Shown one piece after another: positions 52,943 through 62,846 of a stretch of 64,000 nucleotides of DNA. Both the position numbers and the translations under genes were made by a program. This stretch comes from Arthrobacter sp. 24S4-2 (GTDB lineage Bacteria; Actinomycetota; Actinomycetes; Actinomycetales; Micrococcaceae). The notes below the pieces were generated by a model that saw only the letters and a program-made list of their open reading frames with translations, was not told where the DNA came from and searched no databases. The first letter of the stretch is position 1; each line of letters begins with the position of its first letter. The DNA lies in assembly GCF_005280255.1 (NCBI RefSeq), contig NZ_CP040018.1, forward strand, positions 4,650,001 through 4,714,000. Reading direction: 5' to 3'.

Positions 52943-55264
52943 TCAGGGTGATGGGAACGTCGGGAGGCCAAGGGACACCTGTGTCCTCATTTGTACGAGC
53001 TTGTCCCGAGCGGCGTTCAGGCTGATCTCTATCCCTTCGAGCTCACCCAGCCATCCGCGTTCTTCGGCCTCGATCTTCCGGTTCATGAGCGCCTCGATCA
53101 GTTCCTCCAACCGGGGACGTTGCAAGGGATCGGGGCGGAGCACGGGACACCGTATGCATGCGTGCTCGTGAATGCACGGTGTCCCGTAGGCCCGTCCGCA
53201 ACTTCCCAGCTCGACCTTTCGTTTCTTGAAGTGATCATGAAATTCCTGGATCTCTGCAGAGCTTGGATCCAGGTAGTCTTCCCGTGGCCGCAACGCCCGT
53301 CGTCTGTCCACGAATCTTCGGAAGTGCCGGAAAGTCTCCTCATCGTGAACGGCAGCGTATCCCTGAGTTGTGACAATGTTCTGATGCCCCATCAGCTTCG
53401 CGAGAATATGGATCGGCAACCCTGCGGCCAGGGCGGATGTTGCGAAGAGGCGTCGAAAATCGTGCGGAGTGAACCTGTACTCGGCGCCTGTCTCGTCCCT
53501 GAGGCCGGCCCGGGCGACAGCGCTGCGAATGGCGATCCTCACCCGGCCCGGAGACATTGCCCGGCGTTCGCTCCCGATGTGTGTCTGGAACAGGTGAGGC
53601 AGTGGAGCGCTGTAGAGGCGCTCAGCCTCGTCATAGCGGATAGTCAAAGGGACAATGCCATCGGCACGGGAAATGCGTTTCTTCACCAATGCGAAGACAT
53701 GTGCGAGCTCGGGCGAGACGAGCAGGACCCGTTCCCTGTCGGTCTTTGAGGGAACGGTCTGCAGAAGCGGAAGCGCTTCGCCGCTCCCGGGAAGCCTGTA
53801 GATGGACAGTGCGAGCGTTGTGATCTCGACAAGTTCCTCGATACGGACTCCTGTCTCGTTCAACGTGTTGACGAGCGCCCAGCTCCAGAAACAGTTCTCC
53901 TCCAGCTGGGTCAGATCCACCCGACGCTCGAAGCGGCCGCCGGATATCCAGACCCGGCCTGCGCCCCGGGGAGAGCTGCTCGTTCTCTGGCTCAAGGGTT
54001 GCCGCTGGTAGACGATCCCTTGATGCTCAAAATCATCCCCAGGGCCAGTGGCCGTCCCAGCGGCCAGTAGCGCTTGAGCGGACTTCAATTCCGTTGCAGT
54101 GCTCGACAGCAGCCGCGGGAGCAGTGGTCCAAGATCCCGGATCCTTTGATGGATCCGGGCCTGTGTCCGCAGTTTGTGCTTCGCGGCCCCCTTGGTATCT
54201 TCACGGGTCAGGAAAGATGGCGCCGCCCACTGGGCCCAGTACGCGTCATCGGTGGCCCACGACGCGATGTCCAGATACAGCGCCCGCACGGCAAAAAGCG
54301 AGCGGTGCTTGCCAGCCAAAGGTCCCTGTAGAAGCCGATTCAGCCACGCCCTCCCCTCATCGAAACCGATATGGAGGCTGTGAGCCCCCGGATTGTGGGC
54401 CTCGATGTCGCTCCAGAAGTTCTTTGCCAATTCGTACACCAGCCACCGAAGAGTCGAGTAGTCCAGCGACACAGCCCTCGATTTCAGGTAGCGGATGAGC
54501 ATCTCCCGAACGGGTCCGCTTCGGATCTCGTATGCGTCGATCATCTGCTCGACCGAAGGCCGCTCAACCGAGACCGCCTGCAGCAATCCAGGTGTCGACA
54601 CATCGAAGACGCCGAGGTCCTTGAGCATGGACCAGGCGTAGGTCAGTCCGTCAGGCTTCTGTCCACGCCCGATCTGGAAATCGCGGTACTCAAGAAGGTG
54701 TTCAGGGAGCAGCTGCTCGACCGGCAGGCCGGTGCGTGCGAGGACCTTCGTCATCACCACCAGGCTGTTGCCGAAGTTCGGCGGCGCCACGGCACGGGCC
54801 GTCCCGTGTTCAACCATTCGCGCAAAAAATTCCGGATGCCGGTTCCGGCGAATCCGATGGAACCGCGGCAATGCTCTCCGGAGCCAGGTGTAGCTCGGGC
54901 GGATCACGTCCATCGCAATCAGGTCCGCAATTCCATGCCCGGACTCGTCCGCCGATCGCTTCACATGGATCCCCTCCCAGGGGCCGCCAATTCTCTGCCT
55001 CCAATCGACGCCGGCGTCCTGGCATCCGGCGCTCTCCCACCGCGCCTGCCATGTGTCGCCTTCAAACACCGACAACGCCGCGAGGATGACGCCCACGCCG
55101 CGTACTGACACCCCATCCGCGTCATTCAATGCCGCAGCCCGCTCCAGGATCTCGTCCCGGGACAGCGGGGACAGCAGTGGAGCGGCGTCTTTCCAAGCGG
55201 CGCGCTTCTCCGCGAGAGGCAACAGAATGACCCGGGCAGGGACATAGTCCCTGACTACTGCCAC
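52943..55264 (-). CDS. tyrosine recombinase 3 of a RIT-like trio
   Basis: A 773-residue phage-integrase-family recombinase. Catalytic residues: Arg I in ETGVRIEELVE, His/Arg in HDFRRLFATS, the GH-like LMGHQNIVTTQGYAAV with the nucleophile Tyr. The long N-terminal half carries the core-binding domain. The C-terminus has a Cys/His cluster (CGRAYGTPCIHEHACIRCPVL) typical of the third RIT recombinase. It overlaps the second recombinase by about ten bases, the tight organisation seen in recombinase-in-trio elements. Confidence 0.85.
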   Translation of the reverse strand: MAVVRDYVPARVILLPLAEKRAAWKDAAPLLSPLSRDEILERAAALNDADGVSVRGVGVILAALSVFEGDTWQARWESAGCQDAGVDWRQRIGGPWEGIHVKRSADESGHGIADLIAMDVIRPSYTWLRRALPRFHRIRRNRHPEFFARMVEHGTARAVAPPNFGNSLVVMTKVLARTGLPVEQLLPEHLLEYRDFQIGRGQKPDGLTYAWSMLKDLGVFDVSTPGLLQAVSVERPSVEQMIDAYEIRSGPVREMLIRYLKSRAVSLDYSTLRWLVYELAKNFWSDIEAHNPGAHSLHIGFDEGRAWLNRLLQGPLAGKHRSLFAVRALYLDIASWATDDAYWAQWAAPSFLTREDTKGAAKHKLRTQARIHQRIRDLGPLLPRLLSSTATELKSAQALLAAGTATGPGDDFEHQGIVYQRQPLSQRTSSSPRGAGRVWISGGRFERRVDLTQLEENCFWSWALVNTLNETGVRIEELVEITTLALSIYRLPGSGEALPLLQTVPSKTDRERVLLVSPELAHVFALVKKRISRADGIVPLTIRYDEAERLYSAPLPHLFQTHIGSERRAMSPGRVRIAIRSAVARAGLRDETGAEYRFTPHDFRRLFATSALAAGLPIHILAKLMGHQNIVTTQGYAAVHDEETFRHFRRFVDRRRALRPREDYLDPSSAEIQEFHDHFKKRKVELGSCGRAYGTPCIHEHACIRCPVLRPDPLQRPRLEELIEALMNRKIEAEERGWLGELEGIEISLNAARDKLVQMRTQVSLGLPTFPSP

Positions 55265-57114
55265 CGGGTGCCGCCAAAAAGATCGGTCATGTCTTCGGCT
55301 GAGTAGCGTGACGGGGAAGCCGGTACCCCGCCGGCAGCAAGGATGTCGGAAGCACGCGATGAAAGATGCCGGTTCACGCTCTCGATCACTTCGTCATTAC
55401 GTGGCTTCAGATACGCTTCGGTCGTCGAGAGATGGACATGGCCAAGAACCGCCTGAATGTCGGTGATGGACACCTTCGGGTCCTGAGCCATACGCATAGC
55501 GGCGGTGTGACGGAAATCGTGAAGCGTCCAGTTCGCGCCAAGCACAACGTTCACCCGGCGGATGACTGCCCGGGCCGCCTCATAGTTCAGGGGCCGATAG
55601 GGCCTTCTGAGAGTCCACCACGCCGAGAGCCCGGAACGGGTGAGCTCTTCGGGGAGAGCTTCCTGATACAGCCGGAACCAACTGAACGCCTCAGGGGATG
55701 CGGGAATCCGCTGAACAGCTCCCGAGCCCTTCCGCGTCACCGAAATGCACTGCTGACCTGCATCCACCCTCCTGTTTGTCAGCCCGACGAGCTCGGAAGG
55801 ACGCGCGGCACTTGAGACATAGAACGCCACCAGCGCCCGGTCCCTGTCCGTGCCGAGGGCGGTGAACAGATCTTCGAACGCTTTGTCCGGGATGGAACGG
55901 GCCGCCTGAATCGGAACCTTTTGCCGGTAATCAGCCCGCCGTCCATGTCTGTACTCGTCTTCGGGGTTGTGGTGGGCACCGAAGCGCCCGCCCTGCGTGA
56001 GCCTCTCCGGAACGGGATTGCGCAGAGGCCCCGTCAACGCCCGCAGGTGGTAGTCGTAAAACGCGCTGATCACCGAGAGGTTGTGATTGATGGTCCGGGG
56101 AGCGTAGACGTCGCTTAAATAGGGTTTTCCTGAGACTTCATTGACGGCAGGCCCAGCTGGCCGGCGGATCTCCGCGGGGCGCTTGAACGTTTCGCGCAGA
56201 CTCATCACAAAATCCCGGACATCATCCCGGGTCACCCGGTCCCAGTCCCGATCGGAGCGCCACAGAAAGCGGAACCACCGCAATAAATCCCTGGCATACG
56301 ATTCAACGCTGGACGAGCTCATCCCCCGCACCCAAAAATCCTGGAGATACGACTCAACGCTTGGTACCGGCACCCCGTCGCAGCCCAACACTTCCCAGTA
56401 CGGGGCCACCGGTATCGCCCTCACCCGCCCGGCCAGGCCGGCCGCAGCAGAGCTCCGCGCAACGTGGCGGGAACGTGCGCGGGGAAGTGCCCGGACTCGG
56501 CCATCACCTGCCAGGCGAGGTGACCGACGTAGGATTCGTAGCCGGCGCCCCAGCCGCCCTCGCGTGTGGCGATCGCATAATGCAGCAACGCTTCCGCGCT
56601 CAGGTCGAAAGCGATGCCCTGGGTGGTCAAGGCGGCGGCAACGTCGAATCGGGCGCACCGCTTGAAATGCCCTGTGGCTTCGTGCCCGTCGACCAACGCC
56701 AGAAACCGCTCCAGATCCGGATCGTTCTGCGCAACCTCGAAATGTTCGTGATAGCGCACGAAGCTGTTGACCCGGAACGCCGCCAACGACGGCCGGATCA
56801 CGCGCAGGCAGCACAGCAGCAGGAGCGAATGGCCCAGCTCCCCGTCCAGACGAAGATCTCCCTGTGGTCAGTTCACGGATCCTGCGGTCCCCGTCGTTCA
56901 GGCCCGATGCCACCCATCGATCCTGCCATGACCGGCCCGGGTGCCCCTCGAGGTAGCCAAGCAGCCACCTCAAACCCGCGCGGCGCAGCGAGCACCTCGG
57001 TTGAGACCGCGGCCAAATCTCATCGACCAGACCGTTGATCGTCTCGAGAGTCGCCGTGTCCAGGTCTCCTTGCGGGCGCGGCGGGATCGCTGGCGGGGTT
57101 GCCGGGGCGGGCAT
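55255..57114 (-). pseudogene. tyrosine recombinase 2 of the trio, two compensating frameshifts
   Basis: The open frame is 619 codons, but its centre (about 56425-56860) is Arg/Gly/Ala-rich nonsense. The true sequence there lies in another frame: LRLDGELGHSLLLLCCLRV, RYHEHFEVAQNDPDLERF and AESGHFPAHVPATLRGALL. One base gained near 56860 and one lost near 56423 explain it. The rest is intact: VESYARDLLRWFRFLW core-binding, Arg I in SSAARPSELVGLTN, HDFRHTAAMRMAQ, VLGHVHLSTTEAYLKP with the Tyr. If the indels are real a 145-residue segment is scrambled. Confidence 0.75.
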
Positions 57115-57186
57115 AAGACGCTGCGGGTCCGCGTTCTTCCGGTCGATGCCGGCTCGAGGCGCCGCTGTTCGGGGTGCTTGAGTGCG

Positions 57187-58121
57187 CTAACCACCGAACA
57201 CGACCGTGAAGTCGTCCGCGTCATAGCCGGGCGTCAGCGTCGGTACCGGCCGCGGTGCGGCAAAGTGCTCCTGTACCTTTTGAAAGACCTCGTCAATCCG
57301 CGGCCGCAGATACGGTGCCATTGACGACACCCGCCGGTGGCGGGTCACAGCCATCACCTCGGGCAATGTCAGATTCGGGTCCGTCACCATCCGGTCTATT
57401 GTCGTGTGCCGCCGATCATGCAGCGACCAGTCCGTTCCAAGCGCCGTGTTCGCGCGCTGAAGGACCCTGCGTGCCGCGTGGTAATTCAGTGGTCGTGGCG
57501 TCCCATGCAGGGCACGCCAGATCGGCTCGCCGGGTCCAGGGGTGCCGTGCTCATGGAAATACGCCTCTGCCTCAACGGCGCACGACGCATTCCCGGGGTC
57601 TCCTCCAACGGGCTGCGGTGCGCCAGTCTCGCCCGACGGCCCGGACTCTCCGGCACCGGGTTCATCACCGGCCCGCGCCCAAAGCGGGCATGGAACGCGT
57701 AAAAGGAGGCGAGAACAGCCAATGCGTGATTGATTGTCGCCGGCGCATACCCCTCAGCCAGCGGCCGCTTCCCGGTCCGCGGATTCATCACCCGGCCCCC
57801 GCTCCCCCGCTGAGGATTAACGGCCGAGCGCATCCAGCCCACCATGACCTCGACCTCCAGACGGCCCGCCTGGTCCCACGGGATCCCGATCAGTTCCAGC
57901 ACCCGCCACCAGCGCAGCAGGTCGTTGCCATACGAACGCACCGTCAATGGACTCATGTCCGTCAACAATAGATCGCGAAGAAACACCGAGAACACCTCGA
58001 TCTCCCGCCCCGCCTCGTCGACCACGGCGTAGGGCAGCAGGCCTGCCGCCTTTTGCCAGACCGCGCCAATGCCGGGTAACCCGATCTGACCCTCGAGCAG
58101 CTTCAGCCGCATTTCGTCCAC
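57187..58121 (-). pseudogene. tyrosine recombinase 1 of the trio, internally deleted
   Basis: The start reads MDEMRLKLLEGQIGLPGIG, then core-binding LTVRSYGNDLLRWWRVLELIG and INHALAVLASFYAFHARFG, up to MRRAPLRQRR. From about 57565 another frame continues AEAYFHEHGTPGPGEPIWRALHG, HDRRHTTIDRMV, TRHRRVSSMAPYLRP and a normal end. Roughly 120 residues, including the region with the first catalytic Arg and the Lys strand, are absent between them, and the frame is shifted. The enzyme cannot be active in this form. GTG 58121 with CGGAGAG upstream is the likely start. Confidence 0.7.
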
Positions 58122-58149
58122 GATAACCAGCTCTCCGGAAAGCCTGGGT

Positions 58150-59133
58150 TCAGTCTCCCCGAAGTTCAGTCAACAGGACGGATTCCATCGCGCGATTGTT
58201 TGCGATGAGGGTTTTCCGTTCGGCTTTCTGGTCCTCGGTCATCGGTCCTTTCTGGGCCTGGGTGCCGCCGTCGTGGCGTTCGTACTTCGGTGTGAACCCG
58301 AGTTCTTTCCAGTCGCTGATGACGGGAACGGTACTGTGCTCGCCCCGGTAGTTGGTGTTGATCAGGTAGGCGTTGGCGTCCTCGTCTGTGGCCGGTTCAC
58401 CGTCCGCCCGGTTCAGCGCCGAGACGTAGATGGTGTCAGTGTCGGCGTAGTGTCCGGCTTCCTCCACGATGGCCTTGCTCTGGGCGACAAGCTCCTCGAG
58501 CAGTACCGCGAGCCGGGCCTTGGATTCCCGGTCGTCCCGGAGCTTCTGCGCGATGTGGTCGAAGTAGTCCGGTTCGTCCCGGATGACGGACTCGAGTTCC
58601 TGCTGGGCGTCGTCGTCTCCTTCAAATTCTGCCAGCACGAGGGCCATCTCCACGGTGAAGCCGTTGTCCAGGGCTTTGGCTCCGGTGGTGGAGGCCTTGG
58701 CTTTCAGGGCGCTTTCCACGACGGTTTTGGTCCGGCCTGTCTGCTTCGCGATCTTCGCCGCTGACACGCCGATCAGGGACAGCTGGTGGTAGGCGTCGGC
58801 TTCCTCGGCCTCGGTCAGTTCGGTGCGCTGGATGTTCTCCATGGCCTGGGTGACGATGCGGTCCGCTTCCTCGGGGGTGGCCACGATCATCACCGGGATG
58901 CTCTGGCGTCCGGCTTCGACGGCGCCCAGGGTCCGTCGCTGGCCCATCAGCACATGCACGGTGCCGTCGTCCTTGCGGTGGGCGATGACGGGCTCGAGGA
59001 CGCCGAGTTCCTTGATGCTGGCGATGAACTCGGGCTTGAGCGAGGCGTCCTTGCGGACGTTGATGTCGATGTCGATGGTCAGGGTGTTCGGGTCGAGCAT
59101 TTCCAACACGGGTGCGGTAGCGATTGCGTTCAT
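58150..59133 (-). pseudogene. ParB/RepB partition-type protein, C-terminally truncated
   Basis: A 327-residue plasmid-type ParB. MNAIATAPVLEMLDPNTL leads to the ParB nuclease-like domain (NVRKDASLKPEFIASIKELGVLEPVIAHR, HVLMGQRRTLGAVEAG, ENIQRTELTEAEEADAYHQL) and the HTH (GVSAAKIAKQTGRTKTVVESAL). Near the end ERKTLIANNRAMES is family sequence but VLLTELRGD and the stop are not; longer relatives continue. The recombinase trio begins there. AAGGA lies ten bases before ATG 59133. It points to a plasmid or integrative-element origin for this segment. Confidence 0.75.
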
Positions 59134-59638
59134 GGTTGTGTGTCCTTTGCTGAGGATTTGGTGGGTGGGGTGCGGTTGGTGACCGGCCAGCTTCCCCTCT
59201 CCCCCGTTTTTTGCCTGCTGGCGAAGCTTGCGTAGCTGTGTCCGACGGAGGCCCGGTCCACCCGAAGGGCCAGGGACGTGCAATCTGCGGGAGGAAATAT
59301 GCGACGAAGGAGCGCCGGAGCCGATTGTGCGGGCCGCAGGCCTCGACGAAGGAGGGGCTGGATGGGGCCGGAGCGGGCACGATAATTTGACAGCAGCAAA
59401 GAACGGTAATACTGGAAAAGGTCTTGAGCCGGCATGACCCAGCAAAAACTGAAGCGCTTTCCAGCACTGTCTAACCGACGATCTGTCTGCCGGCTCAAGG
59501 TCCGTAAAAGGGGTGTTGAGCCAGGCGGACATGATTTCATAGGAGCCTGATTCGACCAGTCCCATTACCGTTTTGTCTGCCCACCTGGCCCGCGCCCCAT
59601 TCATCAGCCATCGATCTCGACTGGGAGCAACTTCCATC
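59134..59638. other. region between parB and IS110-type transposase, no supported gene
   Basis: No gene with a start and ribosome site is supported. On the minus strand about 59590-59430 a frame reads VESGSYEIMSAWLNTPFTDLEPADRSS, which looks protein-like but has no clear start and stays open into parB. It may be a remnant cut by the insertion sequence. Confidence 0.35.
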
Positions 59639-60861
59639 TTGGCAAACGAAACAACCAACATCACCGGTATCGACACCCACGCCGACACACACCACGTGGC
59701 CATCATCAACGAACACGGCAAGCCCCTGGCGGACAGGGAATTCCTGGCAGTGGGATCGGGATACCGCAAGATCGTGGAGTTCATCACCAGCTACGGCACA
59801 GTCACCGCCGTAGGGGTCGAAGGAACAGGATCCTACGTGGCCGAAATCGCCAAGACCCTGCGCGGTGAGGGTCTATGTGTGCTGGAGGTCAACCGACCAA
59901 ACCGGGCCGCGCGCCGGCTGAAGGGCAAATCCGATCCGCTGGATGCCTACCAAGCCGCCCAATCGGTACTCGACGGCCGGACCACATCGATTCCGAAAGC
60001 CAAAGATGGTCCCGTTGAATGCCTGCGAATCCTGCGTGCCGGCCGCACCTCGGCCCTAAAGGCCCGCACCGCAGCCATCAATCAGATCAAGGGCCTGCTC
60101 GTTTCAGCTCCGGACAAACTCCGGTCGAAATACAGGGGGCTGGGACCTCGGCGATGATCACGGCCCTGCAGCGCACCAGGCCTTCGGGCCATATGGCTGA
60201 CCCCGAGTACGTGTGCCTGCTGACATTGAAAGCCCTGGCCACCCGTTGCCAGTCACTCGCCGCAGAAATAGCCACCGCTGACGCCGCGCTCCAGGAAATC
60301 CTTGATACCTACGCGCCGATGCTCTGTGACCTTCCAGGTGTAGGAACGGAAGTGGCAAGCCAGCTCCTGGTCACCGTCGGAGACAACCCGGACCGCCTTG
60401 GAAATGAGGCCAAGTTCGCTGTCCTCGTCGGGGTCGCCCCCATACCTGCATCCTCGGGTAAAACGACCCGTCACCGGCTCAGCCGAGGCGGCGACCGCAA
60501 CGCCAATCACGCCCTGTACCAGGTCGTCCTGGTCCGCATGGCCTCGTGCCAACGGACCAAAGACTACGTGGCCAAACGCACCACGGAGGGCAAAAGCAAA
60601 CGGGAAATCATGCGCTGCCTCAAACGCTACGCAGCCCGGGAAATTTACCGTCAGATCACCAACCCCCAAGCAGCTCCAAACAACGCCGATCTTCGCCACA
60701 GGCACACCACACTCGGTGTCACCATCACGGCCGCAGCCCGCGAACTTGGCCAATGGCCCTCGAAAATTTCCCTCCTGGAACGGGACCTGATCCGAAACGA
60801 CGCTCTCGCCACGAGCTACCGCCAGTGGCTGGCCGAGCAAGCTTCGGCAATCCCGATTTGA
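59639..60861 (+). pseudogene. IS110 family transposase, one frameshift
   Basis: DEDD-type transposase: GIDTHADTHHVAIINEHGK near the start, GVEGTGSYVAEIA, and KSDPLDAYQAAQSV give the acidic residues; the C-terminal Transposase_20 region has LCDLPGVGTEVASQLLVTVGDNPDRL and RHRLSRGGDRNANHALY with the Ser-x-Gly site. The frame breaks in the five-G run 60135-60139; one more G gives KYRGAGTSAMITALQRTR and a ~407-residue protein. TTG 59639 after GGGAG is the best start. Element ends were not defined because IS110 lacks long terminal repeats. Confidence 0.75.
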
Positions 60862-61189
60862 CCAGCGCACCGACCAAGACCGCCGAGACAGCTAGAGTCA
60901 AGACTCACGCCATTCGGGGACTTCGTTACGGGATTACATTTGTCGTTGGCTCTGCGGTTCAGCGCGCAGGCAAATACCCCCAAAAAAGGGAGGCCGAAAG
61001 GCAGATACGAGTCGAGATACCGATACTGTCACGTTGGGGAATTCGAGTTTCGAACCCAGCGATTCAACGAGCCCACCACGGATCCTCAGGGCAGCATGAC
61101 CAAGGAACGCTCCGGGGAAGATATCTGTGCTCGATCAGGTATCTCAGCCAGCAGCCTTAGAAACTTTTCTGCCTCATAAATGGCCTTCA
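60862..61189. other. no supported gene
   Basis: Mixed sequence downstream of the IS110-type transposase; open frames here have no recognisable product or ribosome site. Confidence 0.4.
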
Positions 61190-61218
61190 TTGCTTTACTA
61201 AAGACGCTTGAATAATAA
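61190..61218 (+). promoter_or_regulatory. original promoter of the secreted-protein gene
   Basis: TTGCTT (61190-61195) and TAATAA (61213-61218) are 17 bases apart in an AT-rich patch. Without the ISL3 element this promoter would lie about 140 bases upstream of the GTG now at 62847. Confidence 0.45.
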
Positions 61219-61351
61219 TCGCGCCGTCATTATGCTTCGGGTCAGGGTTTGCGCAACTCGTCGCGACTCCTTCGCTCGGGGACATGAGATCAAGCATTGC
61301 CGACTCAGGCCTGCCAAAATACGATACCGCACACGGTTTTAGGGGAAATAC

Positions 61352-61375
61352 GGCCCTTCGCATTTAGGCATGGTT
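61352..61375 (+). repeat. ISL3 element left inverted repeat
   Basis: Identical, in reverse complement, to 62815-62838 over all 24 bases. Confidence 0.95.
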
Positions 61376-61503
61376 AGGGCTGGCTGAGAGCACCGCCGCG
61401 TGGCATGGTGCGGAGCGGTGCGGCGTGGTGCGGCTGGAAAGAGGTCAGGGCCTCTTTGAATTGGTAGCGACCAAGCAAACCAATACCCAAAAGAGACCCT
61501 GAC

Positions 61504-62826
61504 ATGAATAACTCTATGTCTTGTTCCGGTGGCCGCTGGTGCACGCGCGCTGATGCTCTGCTCGGTGTCGAGGGCATCCACATCAGCTCCGTCACGGCAA
61601 CCGAGAACGGCCTGGTTCTGCGCGTCGAAACCGGGGAAACCCTCAGCGGCTGCCCGGACTGCGGCGTCATCGCGATCGGCCACGGACGCCGGCAGGTCCA
61701 GCTTCATGACATTCCCTGTTTCGGCAGGCCGGTGCGGCTGCTGTGGGCAAAGCGGGTCTGGCGCTGCCCGGACCCAGACTGTCCGGGGAACACCTTCACC
61801 GAGGAACACCCACTGGCAGGGCCGCGGGCGAAACTCACCGCCCGAGCAGTGGCATGGGCGACCGACGCGCTGGCCCGGTTCGACACCTCAGTCTCAGCCC
61901 TGGCCCACCAGCTCGGCGTCTCCTGGCACACCGTCTGGGACGCCGTCAAGGCAGAGGCCACCAGACGCATCGGAATCACGGACCGGCTCGCCGGCGTGGA
62001 CGCGCTTGGCGTCGACGAGCATGTCTGGTCCCACACTGGCCCGCCCGGATCGGGCATGGTCACCGGCATCGTGGACCACACCCGCGACGCCAACGGCACT
62101 GTCCATGCACGGCTTCTCGACCTCGTGCCGGGACGGTCCGGGAAGGCCTACGCTGACTGGCTCAGAGCGCGCGGCGAGGAGTTCACTGCCGGTATCAAGA
62201 CCGCTGCGTTGGACCCGTTCCGCGGCTACGCGAATGCGATCCGCGACGAACTACCCGAAGCCATCACCGTCCTGGACGCGTTCCACGTCGTCAAGCTCGG
62301 GACGGCCATGGTCGATGAGGTCCGCCGCCGGGTCCAGCAGGACACCCTCGGGCACCGCGGACGCAAGGGGGACCCGCTCTACGGGATCCGTCGGACCCTG
62401 CAGATAGGCGCCGAACACCTCACCGACAAACAAACCGCAAGACTCGATGCCAAACTCACCGCCGGGGATCCGGACCACGAAGTCACTCTGGCCTGGCAGT
62501 GCTACCAGAAGGTCCGCAACATCTACCATGCCCTTCCGTCGCGGGGACGGGAACTCGTGACCGAAGTGATCTCCTCATTCCCGACGTGCCCGATCCCGGA
62601 AGTGGCCCGGCTCGGCCGGACACTCAAACAATGGAAGACCGCGGTCCTCGCCTACTTCGACACCAACGGCGCCTCCAACGGGCCCACCGAAGCAATCAAC
62701 GGCGTCATCGAAACCACCCGCCGCATCGCCCGCGGCTTCCGCAACTTCACCAACTACAGACTCAGATGCCTACTCGCCGCCGGCGGCCACCGGCCCTACC
62801 GGACCAAATCGACCAACCATGCCTAA
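61504..62826 (+). CDS. ISL3 family transposase
   Basis: A 440-residue intact transposase. The N-terminal zinc-binding domain has LSGCPDCGVIAIGHG and VWRCPDPDCPG; an HTH region LAHQLGVSWHTVWDAVKAE follows; the DDE-type catalytic core includes GVDEHVW, ALDPFRGYANAIRDELPEAITVLDAFHVVKL and NGPTEAINGVIETTRRIARGFRNFTNYRLR with the Glu. The last codons run into the right inverted repeat. It should be functional. Confidence 0.95.
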   Translation: MNNSMSCSGGRWCTRADALLGVEGIHISSVTATENGLVLRVETGETLSGCPDCGVIAIGHGRRQVQLHDIPCFGRPVRLLWAKRVWRCPDPDCPGNTFTEEHPLAGPRAKLTARAVAWATDALARFDTSVSALAHQLGVSWHTVWDAVKAEATRRIGITDRLAGVDALGVDEHVWSHTGPPGSGMVTGIVDHTRDANGTVHARLLDLVPGRSGKAYADWLRARGEEFTAGIKTAALDPFRGYANAIRDELPEAITVLDAFHVVKLGTAMVDEVRRRVQQDTLGHRGRKGDPLYGIRRTLQIGAEHLTDKQTARLDAKLTAGDPDHEVTLAWQCYQKVRNIYHALPSRGRELVTEVISSFPTCPIPEVARLGRTLKQWKTAVLAYFDTNGASNGPTEAINGVIETTRRIARGFRNFTNYRLRCLLAAGGHRPYRTKSTNHA

Positions 62827-62838
62827 ATGCGAAGGGCC
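62815..62838 (-). repeat. ISL3 element right inverted repeat
   Basis: Exact inverted copy of 61352-61375; it overlaps the 3' end of the transposase gene. Confidence 0.95.
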
Positions 62839-62846
62839 GGAAATAC

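Larger units (their letters stand above)
52943..58183 (-). mobile_element. RIT-like element (recombinase in trio), approximate extent
   Basis: Three consecutive same-strand tyrosine recombinase genes, the last two overlapping, are the definition of RIT elements. The right edge is set near 58183, where a ParB reading frame loses its family sequence. The left edge is uncertain within 52719-52943. Terminal repeats and target duplication were not identified by eye. Confidence 0.6.
61352..62838 (+). mobile_element. complete ISL3-family insertion sequence
   Basis: A 1487-bp element bounded by perfect 24-bp inverted repeats (61352-61375 and 62815-62838, beginning GGCCCTTCGCATTTAGGCAT). It is flanked by the 8-bp direct repeat GGAAATAC (61344-61351 and 62839-62846), the duplication size of ISL3. 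Perfect ends and duplication indicate a recent insertion. Confidence 0.95.

Noticed and set aside
52880..58190. terminal inverted repeats of the recombinase trio
   Set aside because: CCTGACACAGTCAG on the left and CCTGTTGACTGAAC on the right (reverse complement) share too few positions to claim as element ends.
59134..59787. upstream extension of the ParB reading frame to 545 codons
   Set aside because: Family sequence and ribosome site place the start at 59133; the extension crosses the insertion-sequence junction.
61030..61075. tRNA-like T-loop (TTTCGAACCC) as an attachment site
   Set aside because: No matching T-stem, anticodon or acceptor arm could be drawn around it.
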